Source of the DNA: Gemella haemolysans ATCC 10379
GTDB taxonomy: Bacteria > Bacillota > Bacilli > Staphylococcales > Gemellaceae
Direction of reading: 5' to 3'
NCBI RefSeq assembly: GCF_000173915.1
Contig: NZ_ACDZ02000008.1
Location: 1-64,000 of the forward strand
Length of the DNA: 64,000 nucleotides
Shown here: one piece after another, positions 43,182 to 53,890 of the stretch
How positions within the stretch are numbered: position 1 is the first letter of the stretch
How the letters are laid out: each line of letters opens with the position of its first letter
Translations under genes and position numbers: made by a program
Notes under the pieces: generated by a model
Seen by the model: only the letters and a program-made list of their open reading frames with translations
Told to the model about the DNA's origin: nothing
Databases searched by the model: none

Positions 43182-46100
43182 CTAGTCATCTTTTCTTCTT
43201 GCTGCTAAGTAAAGAGTGAATAATAGTGTTCCACCTAAGTAGATAGAAGCATTATAACCTTGTTCTCCTGTTTCAGCTAATCTTTCAACACGAGCTTTAG
43301 CTTGTGGTTGATTTATATTAACTGCTGGTACCACTTCTGGTGTTGGTGGTACAGTTCCATTGTCTGGTGCCATTGGTTTTTCTGGAGTTGGTTGTTCTGG
43401 TATTTTAAATTCTGGCACTTCAGTAATCTCAGGCATTCCTGGTACACCACCGTTAAATTCTGGTACTTCGTGTACTGGTGGAGTTGGCATTTCTGGAATT
43501 TCTAATTCTGGTTTTTCATAAACCGGAGGATCAAGTGGTGTTACTCCACCTTTGAATTCTGGTAATTCATGAACTGGTGGTTCTGGCATTGCAAACTTAG
43601 GCCCTTCTGGCTTATTGTTTGCTGGTGGTACTGGTTTGTCATTACATCCACAGTTTCCGTCTTTTCCATCTTTACCATCGCGTCCGTCTTTTCCATCTTT
43701 TCCGTCACGTCCATCTTTTCCATCTTTAACAACTGTTTTTGTAACAGAACCGTCAGAATTGATGATTGTGATTGTGTGACTTCCATCTCCGTTATCTTCA
43801 ACAGAAACTTTTGGTGATTTACCATCTTTTCCGTCTTTGATAACCATATCAGTTTTACTTCCGTCTGGATTTGTGATTGTTACTGTGTGAGTTCCATCAT
43901 TATTATTTTTAACTGTTACAGTTGGTGATACTCCATCTTTTCCGTCTTTTCCATCTTTAATAACAGATTTGTATTCACGTCCATCTGAATCTACGATTGT
44001 TAATGTGTGAGTTCCGTCTCCATTATCAACGATGTTAGCTTTTGGTGATTTACCATCAAAGATTGTAGTATTAGTTTCTTTACCGTCTGCTCCCGTAACT
44101 TTAATAGTGTGTGAACCATTGTTGTTATCAATCACTTCAAGTTTTGGTGATTTACCATCACGTACTGTTGTAGTTGTAGTAGTTCCATCAGAGTTAACAA
44201 TTGTAACTGTGTGAGTTCCATCTCCATTGTCTACTACTTTAGCAGTTGGTGATTTACCATCACGTACTGTTGTTTCAGAAACTGTTCCATTTCCATTTTC
44301 TACACGGATAGTGTAAGTACCGTCTTGGTTATCTCTAACTGTTGCTACTGGTGATTTACCATCTTTAATGATTGTTTCAGTAGTTGTTCCATCTCCATTT
44401 AGAACTGTAATTTTGTGAGTTCCATTTTGTTCGTCAGTTATTGTTACTTTTGGTGATTTACCATCACGTACTGTTGTTTCAGTTGTAACACCTTCTGGAT
44501 TTGTAATAACGATAGTGTGACTTCCATCTCCATTATCACGAACAGATGCTGTTGGAGTACGTCCATCTACTCCATCACGACCATTTTTAACAACGAATTC
44601 ATTCTTAGTTCCATCTGGATTTGTGATTGTTACTGTGTGGCTTCCATCTGGGTTTTTTGTAGTAGTTGCTGTTGCAGCTTTACCGTCTTTACCATCTTTG
44701 ATGATAGCATTAGTAACATTACCATCTCCATCTGTAACTTTAACTGTGTGAGTTCCATCATTGTTATCAGTTACTTCAACTTTAGGAGTCTTACCATCTT
44801 TACCGTTTTTAACAACAGTTTCTTTAGTTGAGCCATCTGGATTTGTTACAGTAATTGTGTGACTTCCATCTGGATTTTCTGTTGTAGTGATATTAGCAGT
44901 TTTTCCGTCTTTACCATCTTTAACAACAGTTGTTGCTTCAGAACCATCTGGATTTTGAACTGTGATAGTATGAGTTCCATCTCCATTATCTTTTGTAGTA
45001 ATAGTTGGAGCTGAACCATCACGTCCATCAATTCCGTTATAGATATCTTTACTATTTAATACAGTGTCCCCATCATCAAATACACCATTATTATTTACAT
45101 CATCGTAAACTGTTATACGAACACCGTTACGAGCTGGTGTTGCAGTTGCATCTGTAGCTCTTCTAGATCTTGAAGGTGAAGTAATATCTTCTACTTTGAT
45201 TTTTGGTGCGCGACCATCTTTACCGTTGTCACCTTTTTCACCTTTTTCACCAGTTGCTCCTTTTTCACCTGCAGTTCCTTGAGGACCACGGATGTTACCA
45301 ATCTTGTTCCAAGAACCATTTTCTTTCTTGTAAACATCACCTGTGTTAGCATCGATAAATGTATCACCGTCTTTACCATCTTTAGCAGTTGGGGCAGTAA
45401 CTCCACTTAGTAATTCAGCACCATTACGTCCGTCATGACCAGCTTCACCAGCTGCACCAGCTGCACCAGCTGCACCATCATTCCCATTTAATATATCAGC
45501 TGAACTAATTGGCTCGTCCACTCCTGGATCATATTTACCATTTCCATTGTTATCGAAGTAGGCTGTGATACGTGTTCCAATTACTTTTGGTTTTTCTCCT
45601 GCTGGTTGATTTGTTTCTGGTTGTGTAGCTGTTGAATCTGTAGTAGTTGGTTGTGAACCTGTTGAGTCTGTAGCTGCTGCTGGTTGAGCTAATGCAGTTA
45701 CCTCATCTGGATTATCTCCTACACTTCTTGCTCTTCTTGCACTTCTTGGTGTTGGAGAAGAAACTAATGTAGTTGCACTTACTTCATCTGGATTATCCCC
45801 TACACTTCTCGCTCTTCTTGCACTTCTTGGTGACGTAGAATGTTGTGGATTAACAGCTAATCCTGCACCTCTTCTTACTGCCTCTGCTAATGCATTTAAG
45901 TCAATAAATGGTGTACGTCCATCTTTACCATCTTTAACCACGAATGATACTGGATCTTTACCTGGTGTAGTGAATGTAACAATCGTGCTACGTCCATCTG
46001 CTCCACGTTGAGTTGTAACAGTAGGTGTGTTTCCATCTAGCCCTGCTTCACCTTTAGCTCCATCATTGATAAGAACTGTAGTAGGTTGTGAACCGTCATG

Positions 46101-49100
46101 GTTATCTATTGTGATTTCTACACCTTTATTTCCATCTTCTTTACGAACTGCAGTTACTGTTGGAGATACACCATTTAGACCATCTTTAATAACCGCTAAT
46201 GGTTTATCAGGATTTAATGGTTGTCCTGGATTTGCTGGATCTTCTTGATAAACTTTTGTTTCAGTTCCAGTCTTAACAGCTAATAGTGATTTACCATCAC
46301 GTCCATCAGCACCTTTTGCTCCATCTTTTATCATTTCTGATCCTAGAAGTTCATCAGTTCCTGGAGTATATCTTCCATCTCCATTTTCATCTGTGTAGAA
46401 TGTAACGATTGTGTGAGATGGGTTTCCATTTTGACCTTCAACACGTAATAAGTCTACTTTTGGAGTTTTTCCATTTAGACCATTTTCTCCATTTTTAACA
46501 TTTACTGTCACTGGATTTTTTCCTGGTACAGTGAATGTGATATCAGAGCTATTACCATCTTTACCTGGTTTTACAGTTACTTCTGGAGTTTTTCCGTCTT
46601 CTCCTTTTTCACCTTTAAGACCTTGTGGTCCTTGTGGTCCTTGTGGTCCTTGTGCTCCATCACGTCCGTCACGCCCTGCTGGTCCTTGTACTCCATCTTG
46701 TCCGCGTTCACCTTGAAGACCTTTTTCTCCTCTGTCTCCTTTTGGTCCTTTGATGTTTCCTTCTTTTTCCCATGTTCCGTTGTTTTTAACGAATACATCT
46801 CCACTTTCAGTATTTACGTATTTATCTCCGTCTTTACCTTCTGTTGTTGGGTCTACTTTTCCGTTTAGTACATCTTTTCCATCGCGTCCGTCTCTTCCGT
46901 CACGTCCTGCTGCTCCATCACGTCCGTCACGCCCTGCTGGTCCTTGTACTCCATCTTGTCCGCGTTCACCTTGAAGACCTTTTTCTCCTCTGTCTCCTTT
47001 TGGCCCTTTGATGTTTCCTTCTTTTTCCCATGTTCCGTTGTTTTTAACGAATACATCTCCACTTTCAGTATTTACGTGTTTATCTCCGTCTTTACCTTCT
47101 GTTGTTGGGTCTACTTTTCCGTTTAGTACATCTTTTCCATCGCGTCCGTCTCTTCCGTCACGTCCTGCTGCTCCGTCACGTCCGTCACACCCTGCTGGTC
47201 CTTGGATCCCTTCACGTCCATCACGACCTTGAAGACCTTGTGGTCGTTGTGGTCCTGCTTCTCCTCTTATACCTTGTGGTCCTTGAGCTCCATCTTGACC
47301 TTTATCACCTTTGAATCCTTGTGGTCCTCTGATATTACCGATTGTCCTCCAGTTTCCGTCTTCTTTTTTGTAAACATCACCTGTCGTTGCATCGATATAA
47401 GTATCACCATTTTTTCCATCATTTGCTGTTGGTGCATTTGGCCCACTTAATAATTCAGCTCCATTACGTCCATCTGATCCGGCTGCTCCATTGGCACCGT
47501 CTGTACCATTATAAATTGGTTGTTTAGCAATTAACTCATCTATACCTTCATCGTATCTACCATTACCATTGTTATCAAAGTAAGCTGTTATAAGCGTACC
47601 TTCTCTTGGTTTTTCTGCTGGTGCTGTAGATGGAGCGTCTGCTAATGCTCTTCTTACTCTTCCGCTTCTTTGATTGTTAATTCTTAATGCTGCTTCTGCT
47701 AATGCATTTAAGTCAATAGTTGGTGTACGCCCATCTTTACCATCTTTTATGTTAGCTACAACAGGCTCTTCTCCAGGAACTGTAAATGTAATGTCAGTAC
47801 TACGACCGTCTGCTCCACGAGCAGTTGTAACTTTAGGAGTAGCTCCCTTGTCACCTTTCTCACCTTTTGCTCCATCTGCAATAACAACTTCTCTTAATTT
47901 TTCATCATCTGCATCAAGTTCGTTATTACCATTTTTATCGTAGTAGAATATTACTGTTGTTGTTTTATCAGCTTCATTTCTTTGAGTAGAAACTAAAGGA
48001 CTATCTCCATCAAATCCATCCCTAACAACTGTATTAGTTACATTACCTCTACCGTCATTAATAGTAATTGTATGTGTTCCATCCTCTTTATTATCTTTAA
48101 CAGTAACTGTTGGAGTGACTCCATCACGTCCTGCTGCTCCTGTTTCACCACGGTCACCTTTTTCACCTTTTGCTCCAGTTAATCCACGTTCCCCTTGGTC
48201 TCCTTTTTCACCTTTTGCTCCAGTTAATCCGCGTTCCCCTTGGTCTCCTTTTTCACCTTTTGCTCCGGTTAATCCGCGTTCCCCTTGGTCTCCTTTTGCT
48301 CCATCTTTAATCGCAACTTTTTGGATAAGCTCGTCTACACCTTCAGTGTAAACACCATTTCCATCATTATCTAGGTAGAAAGTAAGATTGTTAGTATCTC
48401 CTACTTTATTTTGATCTACACGTGGTTTTACTGTATCTATTAACTCTTTTGCTACACCAATTTGCATAATACGTGGTTGCGCTTCTTGTGTAACAGCTCT
48501 GCTGATTGGTAATCCTAGAAGTGTTTCTTGGCCTAATCTGTGAACTTTATAAGTAGTTTCACGTCGACCATTTACTCCTTCTCTTACTAATCTTGTTTGT
48601 CCTTCTGCCAATTTACTAGTTGGAAGATATACCGTTTGAAAATCAATTTCTTCAGTAACTTTATGTGTACTAGCTGCTCCTAATGGGTTTGCATCTAAGT
48701 ATAGTGGTTTTTCTCTAAAGTAATAGTTAGAGTTACTGTATGGATCATTACTTGTTGCAGATCCTGATTCACCTTGACCAACGTTAAAAGTAACCGGTCT
48801 TAAACGAACAGATAAATCTCCATTAGGATTGGCTATAGGTAAACTAAATCTAATAGTTTGATTAGTGTTTGTTTCAACTGCAGATGTTAAACTGTAGCTT
48901 GAATGAGATACAAAGTTTGCACCTTTTCTTATATCTTTAGTTTGATCTCTTAATCTGTTCGTTGTAACAGTTGCACGAGAAGGTTCTCCGAATCCATTTC
49001 CTTTGTCTAAGATAAAGTTGTTGTTAACAAACTCACCTGGTCCAGAATATGCGATTGAGAATTCTACTCTATTCCCAACTCTAGTTGTTGTTACATCAAA

Positions 49101-49784
49101 ATGAATAGGGTTTCCTCCACGTGAATTTCCATTACCACGAAAACTATGTGACCCTCTACTAATATCAGTGAAAACAGTATTATTTCCTAGATTAGTTACT
49201 GGTTGGTTAGTTGGAGCAGGCGCTGCTCTAAAACCACTATAACCATTATCTACACTACGAGTAGAACCTACATTTGCTGTATTATTTGCTGTTGCTACCT
49301 CAGCTTTTGGTGCTGGAGTTGCTTCCCTTGTTTCAGCTTTCGGTGTCTCAACACTCGCTTCTCTAGTTTCTGCTTTTGATGTTACTACACTTGATTCTTT
49401 TGTTTCAGCTTTTGGTGCTGTAGCTACTGTTTCTTTAGGCGTAGTTTTTGCCTCTACAGCCTTAGGTGCTACAGTTTCAACTGGTTTATTTTCTGTACCA
49501 GTAGCTGCTACATTAGTACTTTTCTCTTTTTCTACAACTGTTGTTATAGCCTTTTCCCACGTATTAGCCGTGGCACTACTTCCACTCTCTGTTGCAACAG
49601 CTTGTGCAGCTGTTTGAGACGAACCAGTTTCAGCTGCTTGAGCATCAGCTCCTCCTAAAAAGAAAAGCCCTGATAATATCGCAACACTTGCGGCTCCTAC
49701 GTTATACTTACGAATACCGTAACGATTAAACTTCTCGGTAGTATTTTCATCTATCTTCCAATTAGTTTTTGATTTATTCTTCAT
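43182..49784 (-). CDS. Collagen-like cell-wall-anchored surface protein (LAETG)
   Basis: About 2200 residues. The start at 49784 has AAAAGGAG; an open ATG at 49856 lacks one. The signal is a YSIRK variant, [19 protein letters not shown] Thr/Ala/Lys-rich spacer and a beta head (about 198-460) follow. After that, modules mix: Gly-X-Y collagen tracts ([15 protein letters not shown]), six Ca-type loops like [36 protein letters not shown] units, and 12 consecutive [17 protein letters not shown] units (about 1580-2020). Near 2045 there is NCGC, two of only three Cys. PEFKGG stalk, LAETG, helix and RRKDD end it. Probably a trimeric adhesin; the ligand is unknown. Confidence 0.9.
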   Translation of the reverse strand: MKNKSKTNWKIDENTTEKFNRYGIRKYNVGAASVAILSGLFFLGGADAQAAETGSSQTAAQAVATESGSSATANTWEKAITTVVEKEKSTNVAATGTENKPVETVAPKAVEAKTTPKETVATAPKAETKESSVVTSKAETREASVETPKAETREATPAPKAEVATANNTANVGSTRSVDNGYSGFRAAPAPTNQPVTNLGNNTVFTDISRGSHSFRGNGNSRGGNPIHFDVTTTRVGNRVEFSIAYSGPGEFVNNNFILDKGNGFGEPSRATVTTNRLRDQTKDIRKGANFVSHSSYSLTSAVETNTNQTIRFSLPIANPNGDLSVRLRPVTFNVGQGESGSATSNDPYSNSNYYFREKPLYLDANPLGAASTHKVTEEIDFQTVYLPTSKLAEGQTRLVREGVNGRRETTYKVHRLGQETLLGLPISRAVTQEAQPRIMQIGVAKELIDTVKPRVDQNKVGDTNNLTFYLDNDGNGVYTEGVDELIQKVAIKDGAKGDQGERGLTGAKGEKGDQGERGLTGAKGEKGDQGERGLTGAKGEKGDRGETGAAGRDGVTPTVTVKDNKEDGTHTITINDGRGNVTNTVVRDGFDGDSPLVSTQRNEADKTTTVIFYYDKNGNNELDADDEKLREVVIADGAKGEKGDKGATPKVTTARGADGRSTDITFTVPGEEPVVANIKDGKDGRTPTIDLNALAEAALRINNQRSGRVRRALADAPSTAPAEKPREGTLITAYFDNNGNGRYDEGIDELIAKQPIYNGTDGANGAAGSDGRNGAELLSGPNAPTANDGKNGDTYIDATTGDVYKKEDGNWRTIGNIRGPQGFKGDKGQDGAQGPQGIRGEAGPQRPQGLQGRDGREGIQGPAGCDGRDGAAGRDGRDGRDGKDVLNGKVDPTTEGKDGDKHVNTESGDVFVKNNGTWEKEGNIKGPKGDRGEKGLQGERGQDGVQGPAGRDGRDGAAGRDGRDGRDGKDVLNGKVDPTTEGKDGDKYVNTESGDVFVKNNGTWEKEGNIKGPKGDRGEKGLQGERGQDGVQGPAGRDGRDGAQGPQGPQGPQGLKGEKGEDGKTPEVTVKPGKDGNSSDITFTVPGKNPVTVNVKNGENGLNGKTPKVDLLRVEGQNGNPSHTIVTFYTDENGDGRYTPGTDELLGSEMIKDGAKGADGRDGKSLLAVKTGTETKVYQEDPANPGQPLNPDKPLAVIKDGLNGVSPTVTAVRKEDGNKGVEITIDNHDGSQPTTVLINDGAKGEAGLDGNTPTVTTQRGADGRSTIVTFTTPGKDPVSFVVKDGKDGRTPFIDLNALAEAVRRGAGLAVNPQHSTSPRSARRARSVGDNPDEVSATTLVSSPTPRSARRARSVGDNPDEVTALAQPAAATDSTGSQPTTTDSTATQPETNQPAGEKPKVIGTRITAYFDNNGNGKYDPGVDEPISSADILNGNDGAAGAAGAAGEAGHDGRNGAELLSGVTAPTAKDGKDGDTFIDANTGDVYKKENGSWNKIGNIRGPQGTAGEKGATGEKGEKGDNGKDGRAPKIKVEDITSPSRSRRATDATATPARNGVRITVYDDVNNNGVFDDGDTVLNSKDIYNGIDGRDGSAPTITTKDNGDGTHTITVQNPDGSEATTVVKDGKDGKTANITTTENPDGSHTITVTNPDGSTKETVVKNGKDGKTPKVEVTDNNDGTHTVKVTDGDGNVTNAIIKDGKDGKAATATTTKNPDGSHTVTITNPDGTKNEFVVKNGRDGVDGRTPTASVRDNGDGSHTIVITNPEGVTTETTVRDGKSPKVTITDEQNGTHKITVLNGDGTTTETIIKDGKSPVATVRDNQDGTYTIRVENGNGTVSETTVRDGKSPTAKVVDNGDGTHTVTIVNSDGTTTTTTVRDGKSPKLEVIDNNNGSHTIKVTGADGKETNTTIFDGKSPKANIVDNGDGTHTLTIVDSDGREYKSVIKDGKDGKDGVSPTVTVKNNNDGTHTVTITNPDGSKTDMVIKDGKDGKSPKVSVEDNGDGSHTITIINSDGSVTKTVVKDGKDGRDGKDGKDGRDGKDGKDGNCGCNDKPVPPANNKPEGPKFAMPEPPVHELPEFKGGVTPLDPPVYEKPELEIPEMPTPPVHEVPEFNGGVPGMPEITEVPEFKIPEQPTPEKPMAPDNGTVPPTPEVVPAVNINQPQAKARVERLAETGEQGYNASIYLGGTLLFTLYLAARRKDD
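43720..45030 (-). repeat. Twelve tandem DGT(H)TITITN beta-repeats
   Basis: Twelve units of 34-37 residues, pattern [18 protein letters not shown], then [19 protein letters not shown]. Related single units appear near the start of the gene. They end in a pure DGK/DGR tract. Confidence 0.9.
46681..47196 (-). repeat. Two 258-bp near-identical tandem repeats
   Basis: 46681-46938 and 46939-47196 differ at only a few bases. Each encodes 86 residues: a collagen tract and a module with [17 protein letters not shown] and [18 protein letters not shown]. One base difference turns the Arg of GRDG into Cys (GCDG) in the collagen tract. Confidence 0.88.
48168..48306 (-). repeat. 45-bp collagen repeats ([15 protein letters not shown])
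   Basis: Three near-identical copies of a 15-residue, five-triplet Gly-X-Y unit in the first collagen tract. Confidence 0.9.
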
Positions 49785-49915
49785 TGTTAAACTCCTTTTC
49801 CCTGCAATAAATGTATTTTTAGGTCCATTTATTAAAAACCTGTTATGATTTGTCACAAAATGTTCACCTAAAAACCGGCAGCATTTATGGTAATAATATA
49901 TAATTATTATCTAAA

Positions 49916-49944
49916 AATATACACCTGTATCTGCTATATGTCAA
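49916..49944 (-). promoter_or_regulatory. Promoter for the collagen-like surface gene
   Basis: On the minus strand TTGACA (49944-49939), 17-bp spacer, TATATT (49921-49916). Just upstream stand two AAAGCG boxes (49963-49958 and 49975-49970), 12 bp apart. The leader is about 125 nt. Confidence 0.75.
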
Positions 49945-49975
49945 TACTTATTTAAAACGCTTTTATTTACGCTTT

Positions 49976-50720
49976 AAAACATATTAATATACATATATTA
50001 TAAGAAAACGTTATAGACATTTAGAAATAGTAAGTCTTTATAACCTGTATATCCAATCTTAAAAATATTAAATTTTATTCTTTTTTTCTATTTTTTAGAT
50101 GTAAAAAAATACTTATTCTGACATAAATCAGACAAAAACTAATGTTTTTATGTCAGATTTTATCACACGAAAAATACATATTTATATAAATATTTATGTA
50201 AATAAATCTCTTAATACTGTATTAGTCAAAACAATTCCAGTGTTATATTTATTTCACTATTCTATTAATTAATTTTATAGCTGATATTATTTTATTTTTT
50301 TACTATTTATTAGTATATTTTCTAATACCTCTGTATATCAAGTATTAATAATCAATCTTGATTTATATATTAATTATTTTCATTTTATATTTTAAAAATT
50401 CTTGTAATATGACAAATAATAATTCTATATCTTATTAAAAAATAATATAAATCTATTTATCCTTTATAGCAAATCCTTTTATTTTATATTGTAAATTTCA
50501 TACAGCAAATATAGCCTCACTTAACTATTTTCCATTAACATTTTAGAAATTTAAGATTACTACCTCATTTTACATTTATTTTTAAGAAAAACCATGTTTA
50601 TAATTGACAAAATAGGCTATTCAACTTATGATATTTAATAAGAGTTATACTTTATCTCGTATTTATTGTATTAATTTTTATTAAATACATTTACTATATT
50701 AAGTGAAAGGCATATTTTTT
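49976..50720. other. Long AT-rich intergenic region
   Basis: About 750 bp without a recognisable gene. The only clear structure is an 11-bp perfect inverted repeat, TCTGACATAAA (50117-50127) and TTTATGTCAGA (50147-50157), which could be a regulator site or weak terminator. No RNA family or gene remnant was recognised. Confidence 0.5.
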
Positions 50721-51488
50721 ATGAAGAAATATATTATTACAATTGCTACTGTTACTTTAGTAGTATTAATTTTAGCATTAGGTGGCTATTATTATCTAAC
50801 TAAAGATGATAAATCTACAACACCTAGTCAAACTACTCAAAAAGATAATTCAAAATCTTCTACTACTAAAGAAAACAATAAGACAAATAAAAACAGCGAA
50901 GATACTCCGTCAACTAATGGAAAAACTCCAGAAACCGTTACTCAACCGACTGTTATCAACGGCATTGTCCTAGCTAACAAAAAGCACCCACTACCAGCTA
51001 ACTATAACCCTGGAGAAAATCCTACAGCACGACAAAAAGTCAATAAATTAATTAGTGATGCTCAAGCTCTAGGATTGAACGTTTCAAACCAAGTGTCTGG
51101 TTTTAGAGCTTATGATACACAAGCTGGACTTTACAACAACTATGTTGCTTCTCATGGAAAACAAGAAGCTGATAGATTTTCAGCTCGTCCAGGTTATAGT
51201 GAGCACCAAACTGGATTAGTTTTTGACCTTATTGATAACCAAGGACAACTTTTAGGAGCTGAAGGAACTAGCGAAAGCAGTAAGAAAGCAGCAGAATGGT
51301 TAGATAAAAACGCTCATAAATACGGCTTTATCGTTAGATATAAACCTCAGTTCGTTGAAAAAACTGGTTATATGGAAGAAAGCTGGCACATTCGCTATGT
51401 AGGAGAAGACGTAGCTAAAACAATTTATGAAAGAAATATTTCACTAGAAGAGTACCTTAACGCTCCTGGTGGAGACTATGCAAACTAA
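50721..51488 (+). CDS. D,D-/L,D-carboxypeptidase of the VanY/LdcB family (M15B)
   Basis: A 255-residue protein with an N-terminal membrane anchor (IITIATVTLVVLILALGGYYYL), a Ser/Thr/Lys-rich linker (about 30-80) and an M15B peptidase domain. Zinc and catalytic motifs are seen: RFSARPGYSEHQTGLVFDL (His and Asp ligands) and ESWHIRYVG (catalytic Glu and third His). It should trim peptidoglycan stem peptides outside the membrane. An open GTG at 50703 is less likely than this ATG, which has GAAAGG. It precedes the N/Q-rich SH3 protein gene by 26 bp. Confidence 0.9.
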   Translation: MKKYIITIATVTLVVLILALGGYYYLTKDDKSTTPSQTTQKDNSKSSTTKENNKTNKNSEDTPSTNGKTPETVTQPTVINGIVLANKKHPLPANYNPGENPTARQKVNKLISDAQALGLNVSNQVSGFRAYDTQAGLYNNYVASHGKQEADRFSARPGYSEHQTGLVFDLIDNQGQLLGAEGTSESSKKAAEWLDKNAHKYGFIVRYKPQFVEKTGYMEESWHIRYVGEDVAKTIYERNISLEEYLNAPGGDYAN

Positions 51489-51514
51489 AATATTATTAAT
51501 AAAAGGAGAAATTA

Positions 51515-52423
51515 ATGAATAGAAATAATCAAGGTCCAAATAACCAAAATTATAATAATCAAAACTACAACAATCAAAATTTTGATAACACTCAATACAA
51601 CAATCAAGGATATGATCAACAGTATCAAAATACTCAATATCAAAACTTTGATCAACAACAAAACTATAATAATCAACAGCAGAATTACAACAATCAACCT
51701 AACTATAACGTTCCTCCTATGTACATGGAAGAACCTAAAGAAAAGAAAAAAAGTATCCTTCCAGTTGTCTTGACAGCAATTATTACTTTCGTTGTTCTAG
51801 TAGTAGTCCTATACTTTGGATATAACAAATTTCTTAAAAAAGAAAATGTTGTTGACTTAGCTACTTACGAAGTTAATTTTGTTACATACGGTGCAGAAGG
51901 TGAAGGAAAACCTGAAGTTGATATTAAAAAAGTTCCAGAAGTTGCCAATTCTAATTCAGAAATTTCTAATTTATTATCAAATCCAGATATTTCATTCAAT
52001 AAACAAAGTAACCTGAAGAATGGTGACAAAGTTGAAGTTACTATTACACTAAATAAAAATACTGCTAATAAATTAAAACTAAAAACAACAGGAGAATTTA
52101 AACGTACATTCACTGTTAATGGATTAAATGAGAAAGCTAAAGAAAAAGAAACTATAATTGTAAAAGAAGGTTCATCTAGTTCTTCAAGTTCTTCAAGCGA
52201 AAGAAGTCACAGTATTAGCGGACGTACAGCCTACGTAAAACCATCTGTTGGTGTTAATCTAAGAAGTGATAAAAATGATTCTAGTAGAATTATAACTTCA
52301 ATTAGAGGTGGAGCAGCTGTTACAATAAGATCACTTGAGACAAATTCAGCTGGTGAAGCTTGGGCCTATGTTGATTACGGTAGCTACACTGGATACATTC
52401 GTGGAGATTTAATCAGCGGATAA
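51515..52423 (+). CDS. Membrane protein with N/Q/Y-rich tail, beta domain and SH3b
   Basis: 302 residues. Residues 1-68 are almost only Asn, Gln, Tyr and Asp (NQNYNNQNYNNQNFDN and so on). One membrane helix follows (about 87-107, ILPVVLTAIITFVVLVVVLYFGY), which puts the tail in the cytoplasm. The outer part has a beta domain (about 115-210, NGDKVEVTITLNKNTANKLK), a Ser-rich linker, and a C-terminal bacterial SH3 (about 235-302, VGVNLRSDKNDSSRI), probably wall-binding. The beta domain is homologous to that of the protein at 36759. In many Firmicutes this beta domain follows a cytoplasmic zinc ribbon; here an N/Q-rich tail takes that place. AAAAGGAG precedes the ATG. Confidence 0.8.
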   Translation: MNRNNQGPNNQNYNNQNYNNQNFDNTQYNNQGYDQQYQNTQYQNFDQQQNYNNQQQNYNNQPNYNVPPMYMEEPKEKKKSILPVVLTAIITFVVLVVVLYFGYNKFLKKENVVDLATYEVNFVTYGAEGEGKPEVDIKKVPEVANSNSEISNLLSNPDISFNKQSNLKNGDKVEVTITLNKNTANKLKLKTTGEFKRTFTVNGLNEKAKEKETIIVKEGSSSSSSSSSERSHSISGRTAYVKPSVGVNLRSDKNDSSRIITSIRGGAAVTIRSLETNSAGEAWAYVDYGSYTGYIRGDLISG

Positions 52424-52444
52424 TAAAATAAAACAGAATACAAT

Positions 52445-52486
52445 AAAAAAGTTGACTCACAACATTGTGAATCAACTTTTTTTTAA
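52445..52486. terminator. Bidirectional terminator
   Basis: AAAAAAGTTGACTCACAA and TTGTGAATCAACTTTTTTTT form a long stem with one mismatch, between the SH3 gene and the convergent MFS gene. Confidence 0.88.
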
Positions 52487-53757
52487 TTATCTCTAACTTT
52501 TAGTTTGATCATAAGCATGCTTACTAAAGTTATTCCTATAACAATAAGGAAAATAGATTTACTTTGTGTGAAACCAAGTAAACCATTTTTAACATGTTTA
52601 CCTATCCAAACATACACATAATCACCATAATAGATACCTAATGCGAAGAATGCTTGATAGATCCCCATACTAACATTACGATATTCTCTATCAAAATATT
52701 GCATAGCAAGAGAAATAAGTGCATTATAAGCACCACCATATCCTAATCCATTTAAGATATAACTAAAATAAATAACATACGGGTTATTAACATATAACGC
52801 TATAATATAGAACGATAATGAACATCCTAGTAAGAATAATAGAGTTTTTTGAATACCCCATTTTCTCGTGAAATACACTCCCACAAGAACTCCAGCAATA
52901 AGCTGAGGTACTGCAAAGACTGCATCCATATACGCTAACATTAACGGTGTCATATTCAGCTCTGTTTTACCGTAAGTAATCATGTTAGCTCCACTTGTAG
53001 CAAACTTAATAAAAGAAAGTAATAACGCTATTAAACAAATATAGATAAAACTCTTATGTTTAATTACTACCTTCACTTTATCAAATGAAAAATCACTATC
53101 GACAGGTCGATAATCTCTCATCATAAATGATAATATAAATGTTATTATCGCGATAATACCTGCTACTATCCACATATAGTCAAAATGTTTATATGTATTC
53201 ATAGTAAAGACATATTGTATAGGTGCTGCGATAAATTCAGCTAATAACGGTGCAACAGATAGTATCGATACGGATACCGCTGCCTTATCTCTAGAAAAAG
53301 TTTCTGAGAAAATAACATTGAACAAAGCAAGCATTGTGGCACTTATCCCTAATGATAAAGAAGATAAGTATAAAGTTATATAGCTACCGTTAAATGCTAC
53401 TAAAAATGAAGTTACTATTAATAAAAATAGAGAAATTTGAACGAATATTTTACGTCTTTTGAAAATATCGCTCGCCAAAAACATTGGCAACCTTACTATT
53501 AAACTCATAAGTCCATATCCAGCTGCTATTTGGGCTGCGAGTACCGGTGTTAAAGAAAGTCCACCTTGTTCTATCGGCGTAATCGCGTATAACTTTCTAT
53601 AAGCACGTATAATACTTATCGCAGACCAGAATAAAACTAATATCCAAAATATAATAATTTGATCTTTATTCAATTCGAATTTCTTAGATAAAAAGATTAC
53701 CAGAATTAGAATTAATGCGATCATTATAAGTGAAAATAAGATTTTTGTTTTAATCAT
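52483..53757 (-). CDS. Major facilitator superfamily transporter
   Basis: A 424-residue protein with 12 predicted membrane helices and a central cytoplasmic loop (MMRDYRPVDSDFSFDKVKVVIKH, about 205-230). The loop between helices 2 and 3 (ASDIFKRRK) fits MFS motif A loosely. The C-terminal half repeats the pattern with YFTRKWGIQKT. No substrate can be assigned; the neighbours give no hint. It is monocistronic. Confidence 0.85.
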   Translation of the reverse strand: MIKTKILFSLIMIALILILVIFLSKKFELNKDQIIIFWILVLFWSAISIIRAYRKLYAITPIEQGGLSLTPVLAAQIAAGYGLMSLIVRLPMFLASDIFKRRKIFVQISLFLLIVTSFLVAFNGSYITLYLSSLSLGISATMLALFNVIFSETFSRDKAAVSVSILSVAPLLAEFIAAPIQYVFTMNTYKHFDYMWIVAGIIAIITFILSFMMRDYRPVDSDFSFDKVKVVIKHKSFIYICLIALLLSFIKFATSGANMITYGKTELNMTPLMLAYMDAVFAVPQLIAGVLVGVYFTRKWGIQKTLLFLLGCSLSFYIIALYVNNPYVIYFSYILNGLGYGGAYNALISLAMQYFDREYRNVSMGIYQAFFALGIYYGDYVYVWIGKHVKNGLLGFTQSKSIFLIVIGITLVSMLMIKLKVRDN

Positions 53758-53890
53758 CTCCTAACTATGTAATTTTTATAAATTTTTTATAAAATATCGA
53801 ATCTAAAGTAGTATAACTATGTTTAAAATTCAACTTAAACATTATACCATAAAATCATATATTGTTAAGAAAAAATACTCAAATTATTTG

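Noticed and set aside
43302-48351. Many small open frames on the + strand opposite the collagen-like gene
   Set aside because: They mirror Gly-X-Y and DGT repeats in the antisense frame. No promoter or RBS fits, and the compositions are those of shadow frames.
49785-49856. Earlier ATG for the collagen-like surface protein
   Set aside because: No ribosome-binding site precedes it, while AAAAGGAG lies before the ATG at 49784, which begins a normal YSIRK-type signal.
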